A DNA stretch of 64,000 bases from the NCBI RefSeq assembly GCF_020184175.1, contig NC_065530.1, forward strand, positions 61,481,260-61,545,259, given 5' to 3'. The DNA is from Aphis gossypii. Taxonomy: Eukaryota > Arthropoda > Insecta > Hemiptera > Aphididae. A program made the translations under genes and the position numbers. Shown one piece after another: positions 11,700 to 22,830 of the stretch (the first letter of the stretch is position 1; each line of letters begins with the position of its first letter). The notes beneath the pieces are model-generated. The model did not search any database, was not told the origin of the DNA, and worked only from the letters and a program-made list of their open reading frames with translations.

Positions 11700-12585
11700 T
11701 CTTCAAACATAGCTGAAATGCAGAATAAATAAACTATTATGTGTCTAAAATATCATCATAAATTGAATTGAAAACCATCCATTGAAAAGGTTAAAAATCA
11801 TACCATTTTTTTTTTTGACTGGTACTCATTATGTAATGTACAGTGATTATTTTAGAAAATTTTCTATTACAATAGCAATCATTTTATATTGGTTTACACC
11901 AACACAAAATTTCTTGAAATTAATTCAAACCTATAACGTATTGAACTTTACGATGTATAAATATTGCTTTAAATACATAAATACATTGTTTTTTTTATTT
12001 AACTTTAACTAAGTTTCTTTGCAAATACTTAAAGTTATTATTAAGATCCCGTTAATATAAATTTATTATATTTTGTCTAAAGGCAGTTAGATTCTTGATA
12101 AAATGGTTTGTATATAGTAGTTATTAATGTTATATTAAATTATAGAATGATATTATGTTTCTTTATTTTTTATCAGTTTACTTTATTTCAATTACTATTA
12201 CCTACTACAATACAAAAAAAGAATTCGGAGAATATCACTTCTAAACAGAACAGAAGCTTATATATAGATTATTATATTATATTATTAAGTATAAAAGATA
12301 GGTGTATCAAACAGAATTATATTTTAAATTTAATTTTGAAAATGATTGTATTAAATATTTTAGATACACACAAAGAAAATAAACCGACAATTAAATTTAA
12401 AACAGACACACAATGAAGGAGATCATAGAAACATACATATTACTTTGTATAGGTACGAGTTGTAACTGTAATATTGTATATGGCCGAGAAGATAAAAGCA
12501 GATAATCATTTTTTTTTTATTTCAAACAAAGCAAGTCTTATCTATTTTTATATGTAGCCAAAACTAGCGGAGATGCTGTGTACAA
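11700..12585. other. AT-rich noncoding with chance frames
   Basis: Frames at 11782-12012 and 12108-12416 are Ile/Phe/Lys/Asn-dominated, as expected from AT-rich noncoding DNA. I do not call them genes. Confidence 0.5.
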
Positions 12586-12588
12586 GAA

Positions 12589-12747
12589 ATGGCTGTCACA
12601 TCTTTACTGGCGTCACAAACATTATTTTGTCAAGCCAACGATTTCCGCTCTCCCGTTTCGAATATAAACCAAACTAGAAATTTATTTCACGGCGGATACG
12701 CATTCAAATTATATCTCGAACATAAAACGTATGTCTTACAACATTGA
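12589..12747 (+). CDS. Hypothetical small ORF, possible secreted peptide
   Basis: A 52-codon frame starting at an ATG in a strong context (G at -3, G at +4), in a patch richer in GC than its surroundings. The first 16 or so residues are mildly hydrophobic (MAVTSLLASQTLFCQA) and could act as a weak signal peptide. The remainder is a balanced mixture with aromatic and basic residues. There is no cysteine pair, no domain and no splice donor consensus at the end. It could be a small gene, a coding exon of a larger gene, or chance. Confidence 0.22.
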   Translation: MAVTSLLASQTLFCQANDFRSPVSNINQTRNLFHGGYAFKLYLEHKTYVLQH

Positions 12748-12978
12748 TTTTATTAATGGTTGTTTTGAAGCGTGATGGTTTTACGAAGATCTGAGAGAAT
12801 GAATGCAACTGTATCAACAATAGTGCTTATATAATATAATGTACAATCTGTTTGCACATTTATTAAGTTTTGAGGTTTCCAATGAAAACACAGTTATCTA
12901 CGGTGCGATTTAAACAGTTTAATTATCACTATTATTATTTTACAGATAAATTGAAGAAGTTTTGTTAGTTAGTTTAGT

Positions 12979-13044
12979 TTAAGCCGGTGTCACACTTGCG
13001 GAATATCCGCAGCGGATTTTCCGCAAGTGTGACACCGGTCTTAA
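12979..13044. mobile_element. Foldback element: near-perfect 66-bp inverted repeat
   Basis: Left arm 12979-13010 and right arm 13012-13044 are inverted copies built on TTAAG(A)CCGGTGTCACACTTGCGG..., differing by one indel and one substitution around a single central base. Arms running almost to the centre are typical of a minimal foldback MITE. TTA flanks could be a 3-bp duplication as in PIF/Harbinger elements, but the palindromic edge makes the boundary ambiguous, so the superfamily is not settled. Confidence 0.75.
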
Positions 13045-15355
13045 GATACTATCAATTTCCTAGTAGCCATAAAATTACACTAGTACACTAATCAGCTGAA
13101 TCTGTTGTTACGAAGAAACTTTTTTCTCTCAATATTTATGTTATACGAATTACCAGTCTAAAATACGAAAATTCTAATAATTTTTTTTATTATAAATATA
13201 GCTATTTTGCTCGAGATTCTAAATCATAAGTGTATAAATTTATAATGCACAGCTTTATAATACAAGTACACACTTATGAAGTTTTTGTTGTGTTAAAAGA
13301 TGAAATGTCGATGTGGCTTTTGTATTTGTTTTATAATATAAATGGGTTAAATAATTGGAGATAGGTAGTAATAAGTTTATCAATTATAATATTTTTATAT
13401 ATTAATTATAATATAAAATTGTGAAGTCAAGTTATCAATAAATATTATTTTAAATCACAGTTAGTCATTATTGTTATCTATTCATGATAAAATACATTTG
13501 TTTACCTATCGTATTTCTGGTAATATGTACAATATGTATATACACTGAGTGGTGTAGTTGGTTCGCACAAAACTTTTTAATTTATAATTTCTTGGTTATG
13601 AAACAAAACAATAAAGTACCTATATAGTAAGTAGTAGCGGTATACTGACACGGGACCACTTGTAAATAACTTTGTAAATGCATTTAAGTGTCTTTTAATT
13701 ATTAAATTTATTTTTCTTAGCAACTAACTAATTAAAAAGTGGGTGCAAGAACAATGTTTTTTATTATAATTGTAGGAATTATTACAACCATTTATGGTTT
13801 GAGGTTTATAGTAGTATTGGAGTTAAGTAATAAAGTATACCAATATGTTATATATTATATATCTTTACTTAACTATAATAATATTATATATATTATACTA
13901 TTGATTGGTTAATATCACATTAACATTGAATGCATATTTCATAAACGTTAGTTTATAATTCTAAGAATGCAAGTTTTACATTACCAGTCATTACGTGTGA
14001 AAAAATCATCATACAAATTAATTGGGTGTATAAATATATTATGTTTGCAAATATTTGACTTATAAAACAGTACATTTTTAATTACAATTAATTAAAACAT
14101 ATTTAAAACATGAAATACAATGTACATTATATTATACTATATATTGTACTGTACATAGTTAACAAACAACCTAGCTAGTAGGTATGCTATATTTATATTA
14201 TTTTCGTATGAAAAATCCCTCGAATATGTACATAACTGTGGCTGTTTTAATTTCATAACATAATAATAATATATAATATTATTATTATAGAGCGCCATCA
14301 TACAATACGCTAGTTGTTATTTTAATTAGAATAATCTATAGGAGATGATCAGAAAGGAAAATCTCAAAACAAAACTATTGAATATTTCTGCGTGTCCATA
14401 AAAGCAGTAACTTTTTTAAACATGAGCCGTGTAATTATGTGTCATTTCAGTGTTTCGATGTGCATTTTTCTTTTTTGTAATAAATTATAAATTTCAATTA
14501 TTAATTAATTATAAAGATAAACGCTTATAAAAATTCATGTTCCATAAGTCTCAACATTTTCGATGTGTAATGCGAATCAACACATTTGAGTTTCGTTCCT
14601 TGTTATCGCTTACTGGCAAAAGTACTTAAGGTAAGTATATATTACAGTAGGTATTCACGTCACTAAAAAAATTAAGTAATGATCTATTTTACAAGTAAAT
14701 TGTTTATTAAATAATTTAAATATTATTGTGAATTGAGTGCTTTTTTAATGTAGTAACCCAAAAATAAGCATAATTTAAACGATACACTACCATATTTACC
14801 GACGCTATTGACAGCTTAAATACATATATTATACTTAAATTGTCGTACCTATCAAAAGTTACTTTATTTTTTTGTAATACTAAATGGATACCTACTGAAA
14901 GATACATTACTTTGTATTATTTCTTATGTATATTATAAAAATATTATTAAAAACTTATCTTATTTATTTTAATTCATATGATAAGATAAAGACTATTTAT
15001 TAGTTAGATAGCGGGAAACGCTTATAAAAAGAACACTTCGGTTCGAAGTATACCAATATTTTTGATATTTACAATGCAAAGTGCATTGTACAGCGTCATA
15101 TTTTCTATAAACGCTGTACAAAAGTAAATAAATGTTAACAAAGAGGTACCTACGCCTGCACATGTTATATCAACCAAAATATACAATGCGATGTTTACTA
15201 TCACTAAATACACGTTCAATTATAGTTGATCATAGAGTTATTGGTTATAATAATTGATTTATAGGTACTTTATTTTATATAAATAAACCTCGGCCATCTA
15301 GCAATTGAAAACAATTATTATTCAATATACATAAAACAATGTTGTATATGGATAC
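13045..15355. other. AT-rich noncoding
   Basis: Nothing beyond chance frames and AT palindromes. An AAG|GTAAGTA donor-like site lies at 14628-14636, preceded by a short open stretch (from about 14569), but no start or acceptor pairs with it. Confidence 0.5.
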
Positions 15356-15360
15356 ATAGA

Positions 15361-15608
15361 AATGGTTCAATTAAAAAAAGAGACAAGAATAGAACGGGCA
15401 GGCTATGTATGGAGTGAGATGATTGATGTATGTTGAAAGGAGCACTGACATATATGACGAGAGGAAAGAGACAAAAGGTTAGATCACGAAAAAGATGGAA
15501 TGACAGCAACAGAGAACTACTAGAAAAAATTGGAGCGGACCGGGAACAAGTGTAGGGAGAACGGTGAAAGGAAATAATTTGGCAGCCAAAAGCTTAAATA
15601 GCTCATAA
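15361..15608 (+). pseudogene. 3' end of a non-LTR retrotransposon reverse-transcriptase ORF, broken
   Basis: Translated with frame changes, this reads as the C-terminal tail common to endonuclease/reverse-transcriptase ORFs of insect LINEs: an RAGYVW block, then TRGKRQ...SRKRWND, then LLEKIGADREQV and finally, after restoring reading phase, an EII-AAKSLN block ending at TAA (15606-15608). The corresponding family signature is RWAGHVWR...GKRPxGRPRKRW...DRERWKEIVxAAKGLNGL. At least two frameshifts and several stops (for example after the EQV block) show it is dead. Nothing of the upstream RT catalytic domain is visible, as expected for a 5'-truncated copy. The clade is uncertain. Confidence 0.75.
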
Positions 15609-16020
15609 AGCATAATAAAAAAAAGTATAAAATCATATTAATTATTTTAAATTTACACATACAATATCATGAATTACTAACATAATATTGTTAGTTTTAT
15701 TTGTGTGCAAACCCACCACAAAATGCGTGTATAAAAATGTCATGTAAAAATATGTGATAGTAATATTGTTCATTTATAATTATATATTATTGAATTGTTA
15801 TAACATAAATACCTAATATTATATATCGATTCCATTACAAATATGCACGTTCGGATTATACTTCTGAATATAATACAATATATTGTAGTTCAATCGATCG
15901 TATTAAATCGACTTAAGCTCAAGTGTGCGCGTATCGTAACTAGTGTATAATCGCATAATATTAATATTAAAAACAATAATATTATTCATAAACATTACAA
16001 GATTGCACGTAATATATGGA
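15609..16020. other. AT-rich noncoding after the LINE tail
   Basis: Begins with an A-rich stretch that may include the element's 3' untranslated end. Nothing else is recognised. Confidence 0.4.
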
Positions 16021-16396
16021 TAGTGGCACATTTAGGGAGAGGAAGAGAGAGCGTAAGAGCAATTTTTCTCCGATGGCAAATTTATAAGGGTGGCAATTTT
16101 TATGTATATGTTATTAGTAATAAGTAATAACATATGATAAGGAATGATTGAGTCGATGGTGGGAATAAATATAGTGAGTATGCTGTGGACTGTGCCGTTG
16201 TTGGGCTACTCGTGTCTATGAAACTAAACAAATTTTGAGATAATAGGTGAAGTCATATTTATTTTGAATTCAAACTCTACATTACGTTTATTAGTGCAGA
16301 CTACAGACTTAATACGATTAACTTTTTGTTTTTTGAGAGGGTGAGGTCGTCAAAAATATGTTGCTCCAGGGCACAAATTTTCCAAATGTACCCTTG
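16021..16396. mobile_element. Probable decayed DNA transposon remnant
   Basis: The left end (TAGTGGCACATTTAGG) and the inverted right end (CAAGGGTACATTTGGA read inward) match at 11 of 16 positions, with mostly transition differences, and approximate the CAGTGGCGCATTTAGG-type ends of hAT-like repeats. Inner blocks (GGCAAATTTATAAGGGTGGCAA on one side, GCTCCAGGGCACAAATTTT on the other) have the same flavour. No 8-bp target duplication survives, so the call rests on the ends alone. A 25-codon frame within it (16144-16221) is therefore probably not a gene. Confidence 0.35.
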
Positions 16397-16421
16397 TGTT
16401 TCTTGCTAATTATTGTTCAAC

Positions 16422-16544
16422 ATGACCGAAGAGGAAATGGGGCGATTGTCTTTACGTTTCTCGTCGGCAATCGGCCGATTCCACACAACTGCACACGATT
16501 ACGTGGCACTATCGGACGTCAGCCCCGTAAAAGGGTGTTATTGA
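16422..16544 (+). CDS. Candidate coding exon, unknown protein
   Basis: The ATG at 16422 (A at -3) opens a 40-codon frame with balanced, protein-like composition: an acidic start (MTEEEMG), then a region with Arg, Ser, Phe and His, then a Val/Ser/Pro stretch. It lies in CpG-richer DNA immediately outside a transposon remnant. Two potential donors lie near its end, CCC|GTAAAA (16526/16527) and AAAGG|GTGTTA (16534/16535), so it may be a first coding exon that splices onward. The frame at 17268-17375 is a possible partner, but no good acceptor precedes that block. No family is recognised. Confidence 0.25.
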   Translation: MTEEEMGRLSLRFSSAIGRFHTTAHDYVALSDVSPVKGCY

Positions 16545-16559
16545 TATAATATGTTTTTG

Positions 16560-17235
16560 AGGATGAATCACGTTGCCGTTTTTGATAACTACTTACCGCT
16601 TTCTTCCAGCGTGTTTGGCCTTCGTTCGTTTACAATATCGTATACTCTATTTTCGGCTATTCACCTACACTATTTAATGCGTCTATATCGTAAACTTACT
16701 TCTTGCGGAGCCGTGCAGTCCATATCTCACTCATCCACTCCCACCGCCACCGGTCGACACCGGGAAGTCTCGCCTCGCAACCGCTGCCTATGCCGTGTGT
16801 AAGTGAATCACGTGTGTATATTGTTGTAATAAAGGTATTATCCGCCGTACACACGGAAATCAGACCGCAGACCGCCTCCTCCGCGCCGTCGGTGCGTTAC
16901 TTGTTGATTTCCACGTACGTTTACACACACACACACATTATGGTTGTGTATTATATTGTTATTAACCTCGCACATCCACGACGTCGCCGTGGACCGCAAA
17001 GCCGTTTTGGGACACTCCGATTTCACACCTCGGAGAGCAGCCGATTACGTTCATCGTTTGTCTACATACATACACACACACACGTCATAATGTATAATGT
17101 TATTATCCACATAATATTTATCCGCACCAGTGTGTGTGTGAAATATGAATATTACGTGATCCGGTCTCCGCGACTCTATCATTATTATTATGTTGACGGG
17201 CTCGTTTATGTGTAGTAAAAAAAAAAAAAAAATGT
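16560..17235. other. CpG-rich island with (AC)n tracts
   Basis: Contains (AC)n runs at about 16924-16936 and 17071-17083. A 170-codon frame (16703-17215, +) crosses it, but it has a non-ATG start and its repeated Thr-His blocks come from the AC tracts, so I do not call it a gene. The composition suggests promoter-proximal or exonic noncoding sequence. Confidence 0.3.
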
Positions 17236-17267
17236 AGGTTTATCCGTATTATTATACTGTTTATATT

Positions 17268-17375
17268 ATGGTACCTATGTACAATAACGAGACACCGCCG
17301 ATTCAAGACGACAAAGACGAGGACGACGATACACCGGACGTGGAAATCTTCCGACAGAAGGAGAATCTTCGATAG
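17268..17375 (+). CDS. Candidate small acidic ORF or terminal exon
   Basis: A 35-codon frame from an ATG with A at -3 and G at +4. Residues 14-21 are an acidic run (DDKDEDDD) followed by TPDVEIFRQKENLR and TAG. The frame is open upstream to 17238, so it could instead be a terminal exon entered by splicing, although the sequence before 17238 is A-rich and makes a poor acceptor. The acidic run comes from a GAC/GAG-rich stretch that could be simple-sequence drift. No family is known. It is GC-rich against an AT-rich 3' flank. Confidence 0.22.
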   Translation: MVPMYNNETPPIQDDKDEDDDTPDVEIFRQKENLR

Positions 17376-18111
17376 GTACTAGATAATAACATTATAATAT
17401 TATTATGGTATTGTATACGAAAGTCGATGTTTGTCGAAAAATTCCTCATATAACAACGATGTTTTTGAACAAGACACTAGTCTACGTCATAATAGACTAA
17501 TACTATCATATGCATATTGTATACATTATACTAGTGATACAATAATAATCAAGTCTAAAAAAATGTTATAGCAACGTAGAATATCTTCTTTTTTTTAAGG
17601 ACAATTAAAAAATTAAATTTACACGTCATGTCAAACGTCTTATTAGACCAAATTCTAAAAAATGTGTAAGCAATACACTAATGTAGTGACGCAGTTAATA
17701 ATAAATAAGTATATTTTAAGTATCATCTTTAAAAAGTAATGTAATTTGACTTAATAAACTAATTTAAATAGTTGTTTCTCTGCGATCGTTTTTAGAGAAC
17801 ATACGAATGTGCGTAACGGATGAGACATTTTCTTTTAGTTAACTTTAATACTATTTTAAAATTTAATTATCTAAATGCATTCTGACGAATAGCTAAAATG
17901 TCTAACGAAAACGGTCTTTAAATAACATCTACTAGATATTCGGCTATATACAAACATTCCTTGTATCCTTAAATCCTGCACGTTATATTAGTTTTGTGAA
18001 TAATATATTTAAGATATGCTTTCTCGAAATTAAATCGCCAAAAACACACTTATCAAAGATTACGTAAGTTTGTAAGATCCCTATAATCAATAATGCATGG
18101 AATTAATAAAA
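17376..18111. other. AT-rich noncoding
   Basis: No gene or repeat boundary seen. Confidence 0.55.
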
Positions 18112-18239
18112 AAATTATATTGAACAGTAAAATAATAATTATGATTTAGTTGAACATGGATTGAAAGTCAGTTTTAAATTATATTGAACAGTAAAATAAT
18201 AATTATGATTTAGTTGAACATGGATTGAAAGTCAGTTTT
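18112..18239. repeat. Perfect 64-bp tandem duplication
   Basis: 18112-18175 and 18176-18239 are identical over all 64 positions. The match ends almost exactly at the junctions (a two-base carry-over to 18241). Identity in AT-rich noncoding DNA implies a recent duplication. The unit has no coding potential, and its ends carry no transposon signature. Confidence 0.95.
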
Positions 18240-18241
18240 AA

Positions 18242-20170
18242 TTGTTAGTTAAGATATAGTCGTAATGTAGAATTGACGTTAATGTGAAGGAAATATAAAA
18301 ATATAAAATTCACTAAAAAATGAGTTTTTTTTACAACTTATTCCAGCTTAAACTTAAAATTATTATTACTACATTAGGTACTTATTTTAATTTTAATTTC
18401 CATTTTTTTTTTCTTTTTTGAATCGTCAAAAACAAGTAAATCGATTAATTCAATAAAATGTAACAAAATATTAATATTACACGGCGTAATTCGAAAATCA
18501 TTAACTTACTAAGCAATAAAAATAATTTAATTTTACTTGAAAACAGCTAACCAAAAATATAGATACTTTCTGACTTTAAAAAAAAAATGGCCTAATGTAT
18601 TAGTATTTTACCCATGTATCTAAACATATTTATACCTGAATAAACTTATTGTAAAAGTGAAATTAAATTTATTAGATCCAACAACATGTTTCAAAGTATA
18701 TTTTTAAGCTAAATTAACAATTTATTTGGAATATTCAGGAATTATTTTAAATTTCACAGGGTCATTAAGTGATATTTCAGATAGGTAACCTGAAAAAAAC
18801 ACCCAAAACACGTCACTGGTTCTATTTATATTGTTCTATCAGTTATAAACACAGTTAAACTTATAAATGTATGTAAATTATATCAACATTCAAAAGAAAA
18901 ATAATATAATACGACGGCATATAGAATTTAAATCGCATATCACTATTTCGTTTTAAATTAAATTTAGATAAATAATGTATTATGGTATGATACAAACGCT
19001 TTACTCGGTAATAGTTTGGCTATATATTTTATTTTTCCCCGCTAGGCATAATATTTAAACATAAAACGTGCTACTTTAGCAATAAAGAAATAATACATAT
19101 AATATATTATAAATAACATCAAAAGAAAAAGCTATACCTTCCAGTATAATGTGATAATATGTATATACCTATGTTACGTCTGTACGCTTGCGTAAAATGC
19201 GCATACCAGTAAAATGCAAACTAATGAACCATAAACCATATTTTACATTTACTTAATCTTTTTTCCCTCTTTTATTAGTAAATATATACGTAACATATAC
19301 ATTATTTAAGTACACCAAACATAAATTATGTTTTAATATACTTAGTGCGAAAATTAATTTAATAATAAAATTGTTTTCAAGAATTACTTTAAGTCAAAAC
19401 TTTTTTTTTATTTTAGTTGATTGTTAATATTATGTTATTTTCGTGCACAGTACACATATTTTTTAATAATGAATAGATAAAGAAAAAAATTATTTTAATT
19501 GTGTATTGTGCTAAAACGAAAAAAACATGTTAGGTTTATTATTTTTTTGAGCAGTTTTATTAAAAAAAAAAAAAATAATTTTAATTATTTCATTTCACAC
19601 AAAAACTTTTAAAATGTATTAATAAATAAAAATATATGTATATTTTTTTTTAGTAAAACGTTAATATTTTTAATTAATATCTATACATTAATTTAAATTT
19701 TAAAAAATAATTCCGAGTTTTATAAATATTTAATTTTTAGTACCTAATTATCTTATAAAAATTATATTTATTATTATATTTCTGAATACAACTTAATATA
19801 AGCTTGTGTAGTTTTGTGTAGTTCAATAATACAAAAAGTACTTTTTAAATGATAGTATTCTAATACCTAGTCTTGATTCCCATTGTTGTCTCTATAAAAT
19901 TTAATATTTGTATAAAACACATTTTTTTTTAGAGAAAATTAAATTTTTTTAAATTTATTTTTACTGTGTTCAATATTTATGCTTAATAGACATTTTTCTG
20001 GAGCATAAATTCCAACTTTTAACGATATATACCTACAAGAGTAGTCGTTTCTAAAAAAAAGTTTGATAAATATTATGTGAGTATTTTGTAAAAAAAAATA
20101 TAGATATTTTTACGATAAAAAAAACATTGAAAATATCGCTATATATTTTTATACATACATATACACACAC
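18242..20170. other. AT-rich noncoding
   Basis: Homopolymer-rich, with no frame, repeat boundary or RNA recognised. Confidence 0.6.
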
Positions 20171-20174
20171 AAAC

Positions 20175-20199
20175 ATATATATATATATATATATATATA
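20175..20199. repeat. (AT)n microsatellite
   Basis: About 12 uninterrupted AT units following a short AC-rich run. It sits just upstream of the coding-like island at 20227. Confidence 0.9.
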
Positions 20200-20269
20200 G
20201 ATACGTATAACCATTTTCTCCCCGGATTGACGAAAACGCGAGCTTATAATTCTGGAGTCAAAATAAAGG

Positions 20270-20542
20270 ATGAAAATATCGTATGGCCTATATTTTTTTT
20301 TTTTACTCTGGAATCTCATCCCCGCGGGTCTTATAAATTATGTCGAAAAGAAAACATCGTTTCTCAATTTTATCACCCGTGCACATGTGAGGAGAAGACG
20401 GCGACGACAACGACGACAAGAACGTTTAAGACGTTTTGTTAATGCAGCTAAAATAGACAGTTCCGACGGGGAACGCAATAAATCGATCCTATATACGTGG
20501 CTGTCGTGCCTCTACGCGGTCGTGGTACTTTATATAATATAG
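20270..20542 (+). CDS. Hypothetical secreted or membrane protein with Arg-rich segment
   Basis: A 90-codon ATG frame in a good start context (A at -3). Residues 1-20 resemble a signal peptide or signal anchor: Lys2 followed by an aromatic/Leu core (GLYFFFLLWNLIPAG). Residues 41-55 are almost all Arg/Gln, coded by a CGA/GAC-type repeat, and residues 73-90 form a second hydrophobic stretch. The hydrophobic starts partly depend on a poly-T run, which weakens the case. An overlapping +1 frame (20497-20703) is also open and protein-like, so splicing or an indel could link them. It lies in a CpG-rich patch downstream of the (AT)n tract. No family recognised. Confidence 0.25.
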   Translation: MKISYGLYFFFLLWNLIPAGLINYVEKKTSFLNFITRAHVRRRRRRQRRQERLRRFVNAAKIDSSDGERNKSILYTWLSCLYAVVVLYII

Positions 20543-20703
20543 TTTATTTGAAACCGAAACGCGTAGCACAGTCGACACGAACCATTATCAGCAGCAAAAC
20601 CGTCAATCTATCAATGAGAGAAACAAACGAAATATCCAACTCGCACACGTATAACGTATTGTGTGCGCGTAAGCCGCGTGTTAGAAATATAATATCTGAA
20701 TAA

Positions 20704-22740
20704 TATTATAATGACGGTGTATACCTATTATTAATAGTATTATAAAATATATATAACACACATATGTGTATAACCGTCGATAATGATTTGTGTCACACGA
20801 ATATTCGCGTAACGATCTCTCTACAACTGACTTTGTATAATATTATTATCATCATGCAAAAACCGAGGCGGCGTGTTAGGTACGACTGCCTCGCGGTGTA
20901 CTTGTACCTACGTCTCATAACATAATATATGTATTCGGGGCGTGATTGAAATTTATACCTATCTTGGTCGTTTGCAATCCACCGAGGTAACGACGTGGGC
21001 ACAATAACTACAACGACGAACATTATCTACATAATATAAAATTATTGAAATCGACCGATCGTCTCGGTTTAAAAACCATACATGTATATATGCGTACTAC
21101 AATAATGTTATCATGTACCTACTATGCAAATCTAAAACGATATCTTTAAAACGACATTTTAAACGTAAGATAATATTATATAGGTCAACCACGTAAGACT
21201 TTTGGATCACACACTCTATTCGAAAAATGTTGATATGTAATGGATTTATACGAGCTTAACAGACAAAACAATTTTAAAATAAAATCTCAAAAGTTATTAA
21301 CATGGTCGAATAAAATATTTGGTATCCAATATAAATAGTTCATAAAATATTAACTTTCATACATTAAGCACGCATATTTCTGCTAGTAGATGAACCAGAT
21401 ATTGTTCGGGAATTTTCAGTACTAATTTATGTATAACATTCTAAAAATGCGCCCCTAAAAACTTCTTGTTTCATTTATAAAATACAAGACGGAATGTTTT
21501 TAGAGAATTATTAGAGAATTATTCCAACAAGTATAACATTAATAACGTTTTGAGAGGAATTTATCCATAGTTAATCATTCATAAAAACAAACTCGCGTAT
21601 TCAGTCTATAAATATGTGGTGTATAATATAAGTACCTAACTAATAATAATAATTATAATAAATAAAATTCATATTGTTTTTGTGATATACAATATTACAT
21701 AGCTGAGCGTGAGTGTAAATACCTAATTGTAGGTCACAGCTACAAAAATTGGTAATTGTAGTAAGCTGACATAAATTCATTACAGTATAATAATTAAGGG
21801 TCACAGAATTTAACGCCACGCGCGTGTAATTATATATCTCGTTCGATAAATTATTGTAATAGTATTATACTTGAATATTGTTTTTTTTCTTACTCGCCAG
21901 GTTTGCAAATAACATATTTACATAATGATGCAATAACAACGTATAAAAATACTAAATGTTTTTTTTTTTTTGTATATAGATATTAGATACTATACGGTGT
22001 ACTTTCAAAGTGGTTAGTCAAAGCATCGTTGCGATCGAGCCAATTATTTTTAAGCCCGAATTCACAAAATACACTTAAATTTTTACAATTGTATAAAGAA
22101 AAAAATCCTTTATTTTCTTCGTGGATGGAATGTTCTAGTAGGCATATTATTGCATTTCTTCAAGTATAAGACTACCCACGAAGGAACGTTGAATGTAAGT
22201 TCCTCTCCAAAACATTAAATACTTTGTTGAAACGGTCTCAATAACATTCATTTATTTCTTTACTTTTTAATATTGTTCTAAGCGAGCATCGGGTGGTCGT
22301 AAAAATATGATCGGCTAATTAAAATTGTTTTCTGATTGTAAAACGGTGCAATATTGCGATGCTAACTACACATCGTATCGTTAATATAGTTAACAATAAT
22401 AATATGTTCAATGTTGTTCAACTATATTCAATTTCGTTTAGATCACGATGTCGACGATGGTAACCTACGCAACTTGAACTAGTGCTAAAATGTACACTAT
22501 TGGAATCCAATTGAAAATACAGGATGATAATATTATTTTTTGCACCACAACGCTTTCACTCAATTATTTTAAACAGAGTTAGAAAATTGTTATTTATAAA
22601 AGGTCTATCCGAGAGATTTATCGCTTATTTTGTTTTGCACATATAACTATACATAACAGATACATACGCGCTGTGTTGTACTAACCGAGAACATTTTTAA
22701 AATACACAACAACGATTGAATTCCCAATGCAATGATTACA
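20704..22740. other. AT-rich noncoding with a GC-richer part at 20760-21010
   Basis: Only a minus-strand 76-residue frame (21023-20793) of no recognisable kind. A short imperfect tandem TTAGAGAATTA pair lies at about 21500-21521. Nothing else is supported. Confidence 0.5.
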
Positions 22741-22787
22741 AAGTTATATTATCGCCAAAAGGAAAGACAGTCGCAGTAAATCGTGTG

Positions 22788-22830
22788 TATATAAGTGTAC
22801 TCGAGTCGGCGCGTAGGCGTAGTCGTTCGC
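22788..22830 (+). promoter_or_regulatory. Candidate core promoter (TATA plus GC-rich start region)
   Basis: TATATAAG at 22788-22795 is followed about 30 bp later by a CpG-rich AGTCGTTCG region that could hold the transcription start, and then an ATG at 22856 opening a 43-codon frame to 22987. It sits upstream of the candidate exons at 23288-24150. TATA-like words are common in AT-rich DNA, so this is suggestive only. Confidence 0.2.

Noticed and set aside
11782..12416. 76- and 102-codon frames
   Set aside because: Ile, Phe, Tyr, Lys and Asn content matches AT bias, with no GC rise or motif.
16144..16221. 25-codon hydrophobic ATG frame
   Set aside because: Lies inside a probable decayed transposon.
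16703..17215. Longest open frame in the window, 170 codons
   Set aside because: Non-ATG start; Thr-His and Tyr runs come from two (AC)n tracts and an ATT repeat; GC-rich sequence favours long chance frames.
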